DNA from: Streptomyces lavendofoliae
GTDB lineage: Bacteria > Actinomycetota > Actinomycetes > Streptomycetales > Streptomycetaceae
Direction: 5' to 3'
Assembly: GCF_014649735.1 (NCBI RefSeq)
Contig: NZ_BMTP01000005.1
Coordinates: forward strand, 1 to 64,000
DNA length: 64,000 bases
Shown here: positions 1 through 9,316 of the stretch, piece after piece
Numbering within the stretch: position 1 is the stretch's first letter
Layout of the letters: each line of letters starts with the position of its first letter
The notes under the pieces: generated by a model
Databases searched by the model: none
What the model was told of the DNA's origin: nothing
What the model saw: the letters and a program-made list of their open reading frames with translations, nothing else
Translations under genes and position numbers: made by a program

Positions 1-562
1 CGATGCGGCGCAGGTCGGCGGCGGCGGTGTCGACGACCACACCCCGGTCCGACTCCAGCTCCGCGATCCGCCGCTCCAGTCCGTCGGACGGCGACAGCAG
101 ACCCCGCACCATCGCCCGGTCGGCGTTGCCCAGCATCCGCGCGACGTAGGGCAGCACCGGCCACAGGACGACCAGCGCCACCAGGGTCACGACGAACGTC
201 AGCACACCCCAGGGCAGCCGGACGAACCCGTACAGCACCGTCCGCCACGCCACCGAGTCCTTCAGGACCGTCCACAGCCAGGGGAAGAAGCCGCCGCCGG
301 GCCGGTGCGGCAGCGGGCTGGGCTCCTCGACGCGTATGCCGAGCAGCGCCCTCGCCCTCGCCCGCTCCACCCGCCCCAGCCGGCGCGCTCCCACGAGACC
401 GGCCGCCAGCAGCGGGAGTCCGACGACGGTCACCGACAAACCCGCACCGACGGCGACCATGAGCACCACGTAGACGAAGCCGAGGAGGGCCAGCGGAAGG
501 TTGGCCAGAAGGTGGGCGACTTCCTTCCGGACATGCCGGTCGAATGCGATGCGTGCGGTCAT
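1..562 (-). CDS. Sensor histidine kinase, N-terminal part (truncated by the window)
   Basis: Reading leftwards from the ATG at 562 gives an open frame of 187 codons that runs off the window. It begins MTARIAFDRH and carries two hydrophobic pairs. The first pair lies about residues 17-57, followed by a basic stretch. A short soluble segment with PLPHRPGGGFFPW leads to a second pair about residues 107-135. A helix then starts (MLGNADRAMVRGLLSP, RRIAELESDRG) that looks like the entry to a HisKA_3 dimerisation domain. This arrangement matches the putative-sensor-domain histidine kinases of actinomycetes. The catalytic domain, and any response regulator partner, would lie left of the window. It is divergent from the nuo cluster, as I recall for the same locus in S. 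coelicolor. The family is likely; the signal is unknown. Confidence 0.75.
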   Translation of the reverse strand, partial: MTARIAFDRHVRKEVAHLLANLPLALLGFVYVVLMVAVGAGLSVTVVGLPLLAAGLVGARRLGRVERARARALLGIRVEEPSPLPHRPGGGFFPWLWTVLKDSVAWRTVLYGFVRLPWGVLTFVVTLVALVVLWPVLPYVARMLGNADRAMVRGLLSPSDGLERRIAELESDRGVVVDTAAADLRRI

Positions 563-654
563 GCCGACCAGCCTGCCGGGCGGGGCCCGCGCACGCCATG
601 GGGTCCGTGGGGGGACGGGAAGTAGGGATAACCCCACCTGAAGTGCGGCACGGC

Positions 655-685
655 TGATTACCGGCGTGAGGCCAGGGCCTAGACT
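655..685 (+). promoter_or_regulatory. Candidate promoter for the nuo cluster
   Basis: TAGACT at 680-685 is a reasonable -10 hexamer about 60 bases before nuoA. The best upstream match, TGATTA at 655-660, sits 19 bases away and is weak. The 181-base gap between the divergent kinase and nuoA shows no other obvious signal. Confidence 0.3.
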
Positions 686-743
686 CCCGTGCGTACAGAT
701 CGCATAAGGACCGCCGCGAGGGCAGGGAGCGAGGGAGACGGAC

Positions 744-1154
744 GTGCCGGAACCGACCGTACGGGCCGTACCGGCCGTACTCGCCGTCGACTACTTCCAG
801 AGCTATTCGGTCGTCGGCCTGCTCGCCCTCATCGGCGTGCTGTTCGTCGCGGTCGCCTTCGGGGCGGGGCGGCTGCTGCGGCCCGTCGTGCCGACGCCGG
901 AGAAGCTGCTGACGTACGAGTGCGGCGTCGACCCGGTGGGCGAGGGCTGGGCCCACACACAGGTCCGCTACTACGTCTACGCTTTTCTGTACGTCATCTT
1001 CGCGGTGGACTCGATCTTCCTCTTCCCGTGGGCGACCGTGTTCGCCGCACCCGGTTACGGCGCCACGACGCTGGTCGAGATGTTCATCTTCCTCGGCTTC
1101 CTGGCCGTGGGACTGCTCTACGCGTACAAGAAGGGCGTCCTGACATGGACGTGA
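744..1154 (+). CDS. nuoA: NADH-quinone oxidoreductase subunit A (second nuo cluster)
   Basis: 136 residues with GTG start. NuoA is a three-helix membrane subunit of complex I at the quinone-site end of the membrane arm. The family sequence is clear: a first membrane helix about residues 22-45, the loop with [13 protein letters not shown] (the ECG motif that faces the quinone chamber), then two more helices ending with [13 protein letters not shown]. It is the first gene of a ten-gene coupled cluster and overlaps nuoB by ten bases. Length is usual for the family. The cluster contains no nuoD, E, F or G, so this copy must act with subunits encoded elsewhere or in a reduced complex. Confidence 0.93.
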   Translation: MPEPTVRAVPAVLAVDYFQSYSVVGLLALIGVLFVAVAFGAGRLLRPVVPTPEKLLTYECGVDPVGEGWAHTQVRYYVYAFLYVIFAVDSIFLFPWATVFAAPGYGATTLVEMFIFLGFLAVGLLYAYKKGVLTWT

Positions 1155-1729
1155 CCCAGACCCCTGTCGACCTTCCCGAGCCGAAGAGGCTGGGAGCCCT
1201 CGCGCGCCTCGCGCCGGAGCCGATGAAGGTGGTCCTGAACTGGGGCCGCCGCTACAGCCTGTGGGTCTTCAACTTCGGGCTCGCCTGCTGCGCGATCGAG
1301 TTCATCGCCGCGTCCATGGCGCGGCACGACTTCATCCGGCTCGGCGTGATCCCCTTCGCCCCCGGCCCGCGCCAGGCCGACCTCATGGTCGTGTCGGGCA
1401 CGGTCACCGACAAGATGGCGCCCGCGGTGAGGCGGCTGTACGAGCAGATGCCCGAGCCCAAGTACGTCATCTCGTTCGGCGCCTGCTCCAACTGCGGCGG
1501 TCCGTACTGGGACTCGTACTCCGTCACCAAGGGCGTCGACCAGATCATCCCGGTCGACGTGTACGTACCCGGCTGCCCGCCCCGGCCGGAGGCGCTCCTC
1601 CAGGGCATCCTCAAGCTCCAGGAGAAGATCGCCCGCGAGTCGCTCGGCGAGCGGTACGGCCACGGACGCCCCTCCTCCGTCGGCCAGCTGCGCAGCGGCC
1701 TGGTGCCCCCGCCGGGAGGTACGGCGTGA
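1145..1729 (+). CDS. nuoB: NADH-quinone oxidoreductase subunit B
   Basis: 194 residues from the ATG at 1145, which lies inside the end of nuoA. NuoB carries the N2 4Fe-4S cluster that hands electrons to quinone. The ligands are all visible: the adjacent cysteines in LACCAIEF, the cysteine in GACSNCGG and that in [10 protein letters not shown]. The longer open frame that starts at 689 would run through nuoA in another frame, so the internal ATG is chosen. The C-terminal tail after RYGHGRP is short and proline-rich. It overlaps nuoC by four bases (GTGA), implying translational coupling. Confidence 0.95.
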   Translation: MDVTQTPVDLPEPKRLGALARLAPEPMKVVLNWGRRYSLWVFNFGLACCAIEFIAASMARHDFIRLGVIPFAPGPRQADLMVVSGTVTDKMAPAVRRLYEQMPEPKYVISFGACSNCGGPYWDSYSVTKGVDQIIPVDVYVPGCPPRPEALLQGILKLQEKIARESLGERYGHGRPSSVGQLRSGLVPPPGGTA

Positions 1730-3129
1730 ACGCCTACGACCGCCTCCCGGACGCCGCCGCCGAGATCTTCGGCGACGGGGCGACGGCGGAGAGCGCGTAC
1801 GACCTGCTGACGGTCGACGTCCCCGCCGCGTCCTGGATCTCCGCGCTGGAGACCGCCCGGGACGAGCTGCACTGCACGTACTTCGACTGGCTGAGCGCGG
1901 TAGACGAGCCCGCCATCGGCTTCTCGGTCTGCGCCCACGTGGTCGCCCTGGAGGGCGGCCGGGTGCGGCGGCTCCTGTTGCGGACGACCGTCCCGCACGA
2001 CGCCCCCGTCCTGCCGAGCGCCGTGGGCGTCTACGCGGGCGCGGGCTGGCACGAGCGCGAGACGTACGAGATGTTCGGCGTCACGTTCACCGACCACCCG
2101 CACCTGGTGCCGCTGCTGCTGCCGGAGGGCTTCGAGGGTCACCCGCTGCGCAAGGACTTCGTGCTGGCCGCCCGAGTGGCCAAGGCGTGGCCGGGCGCCA
2201 AGGAGCCGGGCGAGTCCGCGGCGGGTGCCGGGCACGGCGGCCCCAAGCGGCGCCAGATGCTGCCGCCGGGCGTCCCCGACCCGAACGACTGGGGCCCCCT
2301 GAAGGGCCAGCTTCCGCCCGCCCCGGCCCGTCCCGCCCGTGGTGCGCGGGCCGCCGGCGACCGCCCGGCCCGGCGTACCCGCACGGCGGGCGAGGGATCG
2401 GCGAGCCAGGCCCCCGAGACGGCCGCACCGGAAGCCACCGCGCCGGAAACCCCCGCGCCCGCGCCCGCGGCTGCCCCGCCGCGCCGCGCGCGCAGCGCCT
2501 CGGACGGCTCCGCGAGCCAGTCCGCCGCCCCCCGCCGTACGCGCTCGGCGAGCGCGGGCGCGGATGCCGGTCCGCGCACCGGGCACGGGGCGGAGCCGAC
2601 GGCGTCCCCCACGCCGCCGCCCCGGACCCGCAGCGCGGACGCCCCGTGGAACAACCCGCGCCCCGCCTTCGAGGACGCCCCCGCGCCCGGCCGGGACGCC
2701 CCGGCGCCGGACGCGCCCGCGGCGACCGCTCCGGCACCCGCGGCGCCCGCACCCGAGCCGCCCCCGGCGCCGGAAGCGGACCCCACGCCCACGCCCACGC
2801 CCACGCCCACGCCCGACTCCGGCACCGGGCCCGCCCCCGACCCCGAAGCCGCGCCGGCACCGGACCGGGACGCCGCACCGGCCCCCGACCCCGAAGCCGC
2901 GCCGGCACCGGACCGGGACGCCGCACCGGCCCCCGACCCCGAAGCCGCGCCGGCACCGGACCGGGACGCCGCACCGGCCCCCGACCCCGAAGCCGCGCCC
3001 GCCCCCGACCCCCACGCCGCGCCGGCACCGGGCCGGGACGCCGGGCGCCCCGCCACCGACGACGGCGCCGGGCCGGGAGGAACATCCCCGAGAACGACCC
3101 GGCCCACGAACACCGAGGGAGACGCGTGA
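1726..3129 (+). CDS. nuoC: NADH-quinone oxidoreductase subunit C with long Pro/Ala-rich C-terminal extension
   Basis: 467 residues from a GTG that overlaps the nuoB stop. The 30-kDa subunit domain occupies about residues 1-155 and includes the signature [11 protein letters not shown] and the downstream [14 protein letters not shown]. NuoC sits in the hydrophilic arm next to NuoB and NuoD. The remaining 310 residues are low complexity: RRxR-rich blocks spaced by [12 protein letters not shown] segments, a run of Thr-Pro pairs near residue 355, and three to four copies of a 16-residue [12 protein letters not shown] repeat. Typical stand-alone NuoC proteins are about 180-240 residues. The extension is probably disordered and surface exposed; its role is unknown. 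No nuoD gene follows, which is the usual neighbour. Confidence 0.88.
   Translation: MNAYDRLPDAAAEIFGDGATAESAYDLLTVDVPAASWISALETARDELHCTYFDWLSAVDEPAIGFSVCAHVVALEGGRVRRLLLRTTVPHDAPVLPSAVGVYAGAGWHERETYEMFGVTFTDHPHLVPLLLPEGFEGHPLRKDFVLAARVAKAWPGAKEPGESAAGAGHGGPKRRQMLPPGVPDPNDWGPLKGQLPPAPARPARGARAAGDRPARRTRTAGEGSASQAPETAAPEATAPETPAPAPAAAPPRRARSASDGSASQSAAPRRTRSASAGADAGPRTGHGAEPTASPTPPPRTRSADAPWNNPRPAFEDAPAPGRDAPAPDAPAATAPAPAAPAPEPPPAPEADPTPTPTPTPTPDSGTGPAPDPEAAPAPDRDAAPAPDPEAAPAPDRDAAPAPDPEAAPAPDRDAAPAPDPEAAPAPDPHAAPAPGRDAGRPATDDGAGPGGTSPRTTRPTNTEGDA
2833..3048 (+). repeat. 48-bp tandem repeats inside nuoC
   Basis: Three perfect or near-perfect 48-base units at 2833-2880, 2881-2928 and 2929-2976 encode the same 16-residue block. 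A half unit (2977-3000) and a diverged unit (3001-3048) follow. Immediately upstream, 2782-2817 holds a run of ACGCCC hexamers coding for Thr-Pro pairs. The period is a multiple of three, so copy number can change without breaking the frame. Confidence 0.9.
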
Positions 3130-4094
3130 ACGACGTACTCGACGTCGCCCTCCGGCTGCTCGTCGTCTTCGCCGTGTTCCTGGTCCTGCCCCTGGTGATC
3201 GGACAGACCGAGCACAAGGTCATGGCCCATATGCAGGGCCGCCTCGGCCCCATGTACGCCGGTGGCTTCCACGGCTGGGCACAGCTCGTCGCCGACGGGG
3301 TGAAGTTCGCGCAGAAGGAGGATGTGGTCCCGGCCAACGCCGACCGGCGCGTCTTCCAGCTCGCCCCCGCCATCGCCCTCCTCCCGTACCTCCTCGTCCT
3401 GGTCGCCATCCCGGTCGGGCCGGGCGAGGGGGCCGTCGGGGAGGTCGTCGACGCGGGCATCTTCTTCGTGCTCGCCGTCATGGGCGTCGGCGTCCTCGGC
3501 TCGCTCATGGCGGGCTGGGCGTCCGCCAACAAGTTCTCGCTCCTCGGCGGCCTGCGCACCGCCGCCCAGCTCCTCGCCTACGAGCTGCCCATGCTGCTGG
3601 CCGCCGCGTCCGTCGCCATGGCGGCGGGCACGGTGTCGCTGCCCGGCATCGTCGACGCCTTCGAGTGGTGGTGGCTGCCCTGGCAGATCACCGGGGCGCT
3701 CGTCTTCTTCGTCGCCGGGCTCGCCGAGCTCCAGCGCCCGCCGTTCGACATGCCGGTCGCCGACTCCGAGATCATCTTCGGCGCGTACACCGAGTACACC
3801 GGTCTGCGGTTCGCCCTGTTCCTGCTCGCCGAGTACGCCGGCATCGTCGTCCTGTGCGGCCTGACCACCGTCCTGTTCCTCGGCGGCTGGCACGGCCCGT
3901 TCGGGGCCGAGGGCCTCGGCTGGGTGTGGACCCTGCTCAAGACCGCCGTCCTCGCCTTCGTCGTGATCTGGCTGCGCGTGAGCTACCCGCGGCTGCGCGA
4001 GGACCAGCTGCAGAAGCTCGCCTGGACCACGCTGGTCCCGCTCGCCCTCGCTCAGATCGCCCTCACCGGCGTCGTCAAGGTGGTGATCCAGTAA
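3126..4094 (+). CDS. nuoH: NADH-quinone oxidoreductase subunit H
   Basis: 322 residues, GTG start overlapping the nuoC stop by four bases. NuoH is the membrane subunit that forms the quinone chamber with NuoA, B and D. Family features include the early [18 protein letters not shown] loop, [15 protein letters not shown], the [17 protein letters not shown] segment with its conserved acidic residues, and the later [12 protein letters not shown] motif. About eight membrane helices are visible. Its stop codon overlaps the nuoI start (TAATG). Confidence 0.95.
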   Translation: MNDVLDVALRLLVVFAVFLVLPLVIGQTEHKVMAHMQGRLGPMYAGGFHGWAQLVADGVKFAQKEDVVPANADRRVFQLAPAIALLPYLLVLVAIPVGPGEGAVGEVVDAGIFFVLAVMGVGVLGSLMAGWASANKFSLLGGLRTAAQLLAYELPMLLAAASVAMAAGTVSLPGIVDAFEWWWLPWQITGALVFFVAGLAELQRPPFDMPVADSEIIFGAYTEYTGLRFALFLLAEYAGIVVLCGLTTVLFLGGWHGPFGAEGLGWVWTLLKTAVLAFVVIWLRVSYPRLREDQLQKLAWTTLVPLALAQIALTGVVKVVIQ

Positions 4095-4741
4095 TGGCTC
4101 CGATTCCCGGATCCGGCCTCGCCAAGGGCCTGGCCGTCACCCTCCGCACGATGACCAGGAAGAGCCACACCGCGCAGTACCCCGACGTCCAGCCGGACCT
4201 GCCGCCGCGCACCCGCGGCGTCATCGGCCTGTTCGAGGAGAACTGCACGGTCTGCATGCTCTGCGCCCGTGAGTGCCCCGACTGGTGCATCTACATCGAC
4301 TCCCACAAGGAGACGCTCCCCGCCACCGCTCCCGGCGGTCGCGAGCGCAGCCGCAACGTCCTCGACCGGTTCGCCATCGACTTCGCGCTCTGCATGTACT
4401 GCGGTATCTGCATCGAGGTCTGTCCTTTCGACGCGCTGTTCTGGTCGCCGGAGTTCGAGTACGCGGAGACCGACATCCACGAGCTGACCCATGAGCGGGA
4501 CAAGCTCCGGGAGTGGATGTGGACGGTTCCCGAACCGCCCGCGCTCGACCCCGGCGCCGAGGAGCCCAAGGAGCTCGCGGCCGCCCGCAAGACGGCCGAG
4601 AAGCTCGCCGCCGCCGAAGCCGCCCAGGCCGATCCGGCCGCCGAAGCCGCCCGGGCCACCGGGACCGGCGACGTGACGCCCTCCGCGCCCGGCACCGGCG
4701 GGCCCGGCCAGCAGCCTCCGGCCGAGGGAGGGACCGCGTGA
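4094..4741 (+). CDS. nuoI: NADH-quinone oxidoreductase subunit I (8Fe-8S ferredoxin-like)
   Basis: 215 residues. NuoI carries two 4Fe-4S clusters (N6a and N6b) that lead electrons to NuoB. Both binding motifs are intact: [12 protein letters not shown] near residue 54 and [12 protein letters not shown] near residue 100. The last 60 residues or so after the motif [12 protein letters not shown] are Ala/Glu-rich and then Gly/Pro-rich, an extension not needed for cluster binding. Translational coupling to nuoH and nuoJ is indicated by stop/start overlaps on both sides. Confidence 0.95.
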   Translation: MAPIPGSGLAKGLAVTLRTMTRKSHTAQYPDVQPDLPPRTRGVIGLFEENCTVCMLCARECPDWCIYIDSHKETLPATAPGGRERSRNVLDRFAIDFALCMYCGICIEVCPFDALFWSPEFEYAETDIHELTHERDKLREWMWTVPEPPALDPGAEEPKELAAARKTAEKLAAAEAAQADPAAEAARATGTGDVTPSAPGTGGPGQQPPAEGGTA

Positions 4742-5289
4742 CGCTCGCCGCCGGTCACGGCTTCCTGTCGCCCACCGGCGTGGAGATCGCCTTCCTCCTC
4801 GTCGGGATCGTCACCCTCGGCGCCGCCGTCATCACCGTCACGACGAAGCAACTGGTGCACGCCGCCCTGTGGCTGGTCGTGGCGCTCGGCGGACTCGCCG
4901 TCGAGTACCTCCTCCTCACCGCGGAGTTCATCGCCTGGGTCCAGGTGCTGATCTACGTCGGTTCGGTCGTCGTCCTCCTCCTCTTCGGCCTCATGCTCAC
5001 CAGGGCACCCATCGGCCGCTCCCCCGACGCCGACTCGGGCAACCGTCCCGCCGCCCTCGCGGTGGCCGTCGCCGCCGCTGCCGCCCTCATCTGGGTGGTG
5101 ATCGACGCCTTCCGCGCCACCTGGATCGACCTCGACGGGCCCGCGCAGGGCTCCACCAAGGTGTCGGGCGCCATCCTCTTCCGGCACTGGGTGCTGCCCT
5201 TCGAGGCGCTCTCCGTCCTCCTTCTGGCCGCGCTCGTCGGCGCGATCGTCCTCTCCCGCAGGGACCGCGAGCGGGAGGGCGGCAACTGA
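4738..5289 (+). CDS. nuoJ: NADH-quinone oxidoreductase subunit J
   Basis: 183 residues, GTG start overlapping the nuoI stop. It is a membrane subunit with five predicted helices. The conserved third-helix region reads [19 protein letters not shown], with the flexible helix and pi-bulge typical of NuoJ. The fifth helix near the C-terminus ends [13 protein letters not shown]. It lies between NuoI and NuoK in the usual order. Confidence 0.93.
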   Translation: MTLAAGHGFLSPTGVEIAFLLVGIVTLGAAVITVTTKQLVHAALWLVVALGGLAVEYLLLTAEFIAWVQVLIYVGSVVVLLLFGLMLTRAPIGRSPDADSGNRPAALAVAVAAAAALIWVVIDAFRATWIDLDGPAQGSTKVSGAILFRHWVLPFEALSVLLLAALVGAIVLSRRDREREGGN

Positions 5290-5699
5290 TGCACCTCGCC
5301 TATCCGGCGGTCCTCGCCGTCCTGCTGTTCTGCACCGGCCTGTACGGAGTGCTCGCCCGCCGCAACGCGATCCTGGTCCTGATGTCCGTCGAGCTGATGC
5401 TCAACGCCGTCAACCTCAACCTCGTCGCCTTCGACGTGTGGCTGCGCGACGCCCTGCACGCGGGCCAGGCGCTGACCCTCTTCACCATCGCCATCGCCGC
5501 CGCCGAGATCGGCATCGGCCTGGCGATCGTCCTGATGGTGCACCGCAACCGCGGCACCTCGGACATCGACAAGCTCCGCGACAACGCCGAGACCCACGAC
5601 GCCGAGACCGCCGGCCACGACGGGACGCCCGGCGCGGGCCGGACCGCGGGCTCCGGCGCGACGGCGGGCCCCGACGAGAAGGCGGAGGCCGCCGCGTGA
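5289..5699 (+). CDS. nuoK: NADH-quinone oxidoreductase subunit K
   Basis: 136 residues. NuoK is a three-helix antiporter-like subunit. The conserved glutamates are present in [15 protein letters not shown] and [17 protein letters not shown], which form the proton path. A standard NuoK is about 100 residues; this one has a C-terminal soluble tail of about 35 residues rich in Asp, Glu, Gly and Ala. ATG start overlaps the nuoJ stop by one base. Confidence 0.94.
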   Translation: MHLAYPAVLAVLLFCTGLYGVLARRNAILVLMSVELMLNAVNLNLVAFDVWLRDALHAGQALTLFTIAIAAAEIGIGLAIVLMVHRNRGTSDIDKLRDNAETHDAETAGHDGTPGAGRTAGSGATAGPDEKAEAAA

Positions 5700-7735
5700 C
5701 CACCACGACCCTCGCCGTCCTCGTCCCCCTCCTGCCGTTCCTCGGCGCCCTCGCCGGGCTGCTGCTCGGCCGCACCGCCCCCGGGTTCGTGCGTCCGCTG
5801 GCCGTGCTCCCGACGCTCGCCGCGCTCGTCCTCGCCGTGCTCGTCGCCGTACGGCAGGGCGGCGGCAAGGCGATCGACGCGGCGACCCAGCTCACCCCGA
5901 CCGGCTCCGTGCCGATCGACCTCGCCCTGCACCTGGACGGCTTCGCCGTCCTGACCGCCGTCCTGGTGGGCGTCGTCGCCTCCTGCGTGCAGCTGTACTC
6001 CACGGGCTACCTCCGCGACGATCCCCGCTACACCTCGTACGCCGCGCTCGTCTCCCTGTTCACCTCCGCGATGCTGCTCGTCGTCTACTCCGGCGACCTG
6101 ATGGTGCTGCTGGTGGGCTGGGAGATCATGGGCATCTGCTCGTACTTCCTGGTCGGCCACTACTGGGAGACGCCCGAGGCGCGGGCCGCCTCCCTCAAGG
6201 CATTCCTCGTCACCAAGCTCGGCGACGTCCCCTTCCTGATCGGTCTGTTCGCGCTGGCCGCCGACGCCGGCACGTTCAGGATCACCGGCGTCCTGGGCGC
6301 CGTCGCCACCGGCGGCATCGATCACCCCACCCTGGTGGCGCTGCTGCTGCTCGCGGGTGTCGCCGGGAAGTCCGCGCAGTTCCCGCTGCACACCTGGCTC
6401 CCGGACGCCATGGCCGGCCCGACGCCCGTCTCCGCGCTGATCCACGCCGCGACGATGGTCGCCGCCGGTGTGTACTTCGTGGCCCGGCTCCTTCCCGTCT
6501 TCGCCGCCTCCGCCGCCGCCATGACCGTGCTCGCCGTGATGGCCGCGGTCACGATGGTCGGCTCCGGGCTCGCCGCCCTCGCTCAGGACGACATCAAGCG
6601 GGTCCTCGCCTACTCGACCATCGGCCAGCTGGGCTACATGTCCGGCGCCCTGGCCGTGGGCGACCGGGGCGCGGCCGTCTTCCACCTCCTGTCGCACGGC
6701 GCCTTCAAGGCGCTGCTGTTCCTCGCCGCCGGCGTGATCATCCACGCCGCCGGGACGAACTCGCTGGCCACCATGTCCCGGATGCGAGGGCTGGCCGCCC
6801 GGATCCCCGACGCCTACTGGACGATGACGGTCGCCCTGCTCGCCCTGGCCGCGATCCCGCCCTTCGCCGGCTTCTTCTCCAAGGAAGCCGTCCTCGTGGC
6901 CGCCGAGCACACCGCGCTGGGCGACCGGACCGTCGCCCCCGCCGGGGCGGGCTGGATCGTCCTGGTGTCCGGTCTCCTCACCGCCCTCCTCACCGCCGCG
7001 TACGCGACCCGTCTGTGGCTGCTGGCCTTCCGCGGCCGGGGCACCGAGGCCCCCGAGCACGGCAGGCAGCCGCTTGTCATGAACGCCGTGCTGTGGGTGC
7101 TCGCCGTCCCCTCCCTCGCCTTCGGCCTGGCCGTGGGCGTGCTCGGGGACTGGTTCGACGGCCACGCCCTGACCCCGACCGTCACCACCGCCGTGCTGGG
7201 CACGGGCATCGCCCTCGTCGGCGGGCTGGTCACCTACGCCACCTGGCGGCACACCATCGCGATGGCCCCCCGGCACCCGATGGGGGCGGTCGCCGCCCAC
7301 CCCCAGGCCGACCCCGCCGTCTCCGAGGCCGCGGCGATCGCCACGCACACGCACGCCTACGGCGACGCCGGCCCGTCGCCCGACCGCCACCCCTCGCCGA
7401 TCGGCTTGGCCGAGCCGTCGACGGCGCCCGACCCCGCAGACCCCGCCCGGCTGCTGCTCGGCCCGCTGCACCGCCACGCCGCCGCCGGCTTCCACCTCGA
7501 CGCCGTCTACTCCGCCCTCTTCGTGCGCCCCGTCAGGGCGGCCGCCTCACTGGTCGGCTTCCTCGACCGCGAGGTCGTCGAGACGTACGTCCGAGGAGCG
7601 GGCAGCGGCACCGAGCTGCTGGGCCGGGCCGTCCGGCGCGCCCAGACCGGCAACGTGCAGACCTACCTCAGCGCCCTGCTCGCCGGCTCCGTCGTCCTGG
7701 CGATCGCCGCCGTCCTCGTAGCCGCCGGAGCGTGA
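5696..7735 (+). CDS. nuoL: NADH-quinone oxidoreductase subunit L
   Basis: 679 residues, GTG start overlapping nuoK. NuoL is the distal antiporter-like proton pump with a long lateral helix. The proton antiporter domain is clear: [17 protein letters not shown] with the conserved glutamate, [19 protein letters not shown] with the key lysine region just before, the [22 protein letters not shown] motif and [15 protein letters not shown] hydrophilic insert near residues 525-590 ([14 protein letters not shown] onwards) precedes the C-terminal helix. Slightly longer than the usual 610-660 residues because of that insert. Confidence 0.95.
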   Translation: MTTTTLAVLVPLLPFLGALAGLLLGRTAPGFVRPLAVLPTLAALVLAVLVAVRQGGGKAIDAATQLTPTGSVPIDLALHLDGFAVLTAVLVGVVASCVQLYSTGYLRDDPRYTSYAALVSLFTSAMLLVVYSGDLMVLLVGWEIMGICSYFLVGHYWETPEARAASLKAFLVTKLGDVPFLIGLFALAADAGTFRITGVLGAVATGGIDHPTLVALLLLAGVAGKSAQFPLHTWLPDAMAGPTPVSALIHAATMVAAGVYFVARLLPVFAASAAAMTVLAVMAAVTMVGSGLAALAQDDIKRVLAYSTIGQLGYMSGALAVGDRGAAVFHLLSHGAFKALLFLAAGVIIHAAGTNSLATMSRMRGLAARIPDAYWTMTVALLALAAIPPFAGFFSKEAVLVAAEHTALGDRTVAPAGAGWIVLVSGLLTALLTAAYATRLWLLAFRGRGTEAPEHGRQPLVMNAVLWVLAVPSLAFGLAVGVLGDWFDGHALTPTVTTAVLGTGIALVGGLVTYATWRHTIAMAPRHPMGAVAAHPQADPAVSEAAAIATHTHAYGDAGPSPDRHPSPIGLAEPSTAPDPADPARLLLGPLHRHAAAGFHLDAVYSALFVRPVRAAASLVGFLDREVVETYVRGAGSGTELLGRAVRRAQTGNVQTYLSALLAGSVVLAIAAVLVAAGA

Positions 7736-7738
7736 GCC

Positions 7739-9316
7739 GTGCTCGATATCAGCGAATCCGTGATGCAGTTCCTTCTCGTGTTCCTCGTCGCCGGGCCGCT
7801 CGCCGGCGCCGCGGCAGCCCTCCTGCCCGCCCCGCCCGGGCTGAGGGGGAAGTCCCCCGACCAGGCCGTGCTCCGCCATGGCGTGACCGTCACCGGCGCG
7901 ATCCTCGCCGCGGCGATCGTCCTCGCCATCGGCTTCGACCACGGCCGGCCGGCCAGGATGCAGGCCACGACGGACATCAGCTGGATCCCGGCACTCGACG
8001 TGCGGATCCACCTCGGTGTCGACGGCATCTCCCTCCCCCTCCTGGTCCTGACCGCGCTGCTGACCTTCCTGTGCGCGCTGTACAGCTACTTCAAGATGCC
8101 CGCGGGGCCCTCCCCGAAGGCATTCGTCGCCCTGCTGCTCGTCCTCGAGTCCGGCACCCTGGCGACCTTCGCCGTCCTCGACCTGCTGCTGTTCTTCCTG
8201 GCCTTCGAGATGGTGCTCATCCCGATGTACTTCCTCGTCGCCCGCTGGGGCGGTGAGGGCCGCCGGGCTGCCGCCTGGCGGTTCATCCTCTACACGCTGC
8301 TCGGCTCGGTCGTCATGCTGCTCGGCCTGCTCCTCGTCGGGCTGAAGGCCGGCACCTTCGACATGGTGGCACTCGCCACTGACAACGGCCGCGACATCAC
8401 CACGTCCGTGCAGGTCATCGCGGTTCTCGCGATCGGCGTCGGCCTGGCGGTGAAGACCCCGATGTGGCCGCTGCACAGCTGGCTGCCGGACGCCCACACC
8501 GCCGCCCCGACCGTGGGCTCCGTCCTCCTCGCCGGCGTCCTGCTCAAGATGGGTACGTACGGATTCGTCCGGATCGTCCTGCCGATCGCCCCCGACGGCA
8601 TGCACGTCCTCGCGCCCTACCTGGCCGCGTTCGCGGCCGCCGGCATCGTCTACGGATCGCTCGCCTGCCTCGCCCTCGCCCGCACCGGCGCCAGGGGCGA
8701 CCTCAAGCGCCTGATCGCGTACTCCTCCGTGGGCCACATGGGCTTCGTCCTCCTGGGCATCGCGACCATGACACCCACCGGCGTCAACGGCGCGCTCTTC
8801 GCCAACGTCGCCCACGGCCTCATCACCGGACTGCTGTTCTTCCTGGTCGGCGCCATCAAGGACCGCTACGGCACCGCCGACCTCGACACCCTGGCCGGAG
8901 CCACCGGTGCCGCGCTCTACGGGCGCGCGCCCCGCCTCGGCGGGCTCCTCGCCTTCGCCGCCGTGGCCTCCCTGGGACTGCCCGGCCTCGCCGGGTTCTG
9001 GGGCGAGATGCTCGCGCTGTTCGGCGCGTTCCGGCCGGCCGAGGGTCTCAGCCGCCCCGCCTTCCTCACGTTCATGGCCGTGGGCGCGTTCGGCACGCTG
9101 CTCACCGCCGCGTACCTCCTGGTCGTCGTGCGGCGCGTCTGCATGGGAGCCCGGCCGGACGCCGGCCGGCCGCCGCTTCCGGACATCCAGCGGTACGAGT
9201 TCGCCGCCTGGTCGCCGCTGGCCGTCCTCACCGTCGTCGCCGGCCTCTGGCCCGCGGTCCTCCTCGGCCTGACCGACCCGGCCGTGCAGAAGCTCCTCGC
9301 AGGAGGCAAGTCGTGA
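7739..9316 (+). CDS. nuoM: NADH-quinone oxidoreductase subunit M
   Basis: 525 residues from a GTG four bases after the nuoL stop. It is an antiporter-like membrane subunit. Family motifs: FLAFEMVLIPMYFLV with the conserved glutamate, VKTPMWPLHSWLPDAHTAAPT, and RGDLKRLIAYSSVGHMGFVLLG. About fourteen helices are visible and the length is typical. It overlaps the nuoN start by four bases. Confidence 0.95.
   Translation: MLDISESVMQFLLVFLVAGPLAGAAAALLPAPPGLRGKSPDQAVLRHGVTVTGAILAAAIVLAIGFDHGRPARMQATTDISWIPALDVRIHLGVDGISLPLLVLTALLTFLCALYSYFKMPAGPSPKAFVALLLVLESGTLATFAVLDLLLFFLAFEMVLIPMYFLVARWGGEGRRAAAWRFILYTLLGSVVMLLGLLLVGLKAGTFDMVALATDNGRDITTSVQVIAVLAIGVGLAVKTPMWPLHSWLPDAHTAAPTVGSVLLAGVLLKMGTYGFVRIVLPIAPDGMHVLAPYLAAFAAAGIVYGSLACLALARTGARGDLKRLIAYSSVGHMGFVLLGIATMTPTGVNGALFANVAHGLITGLLFFLVGAIKDRYGTADLDTLAGATGAALYGRAPRLGGLLAFAAVASLGLPGLAGFWGEMLALFGAFRPAEGLSRPAFLTFMAVGAFGTLLTAAYLLVVVRRVCMGARPDAGRPPLPDIQRYEFAAWSPLAVLTVVAGLWPAVLLGLTDPAVQKLLAGGKS

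Noticed and set aside
1252..3015. 587-codon minus-strand frame with Gly/Arg repeats opposite nuoC
   Set aside because: It mirrors the 48-bp repeats and GC bias of nuoC; no start site.
2833..3048. Possible CRISPR-like array
   Set aside because: Units are directly adjacent without spacers and code in frame for the NuoC tail.
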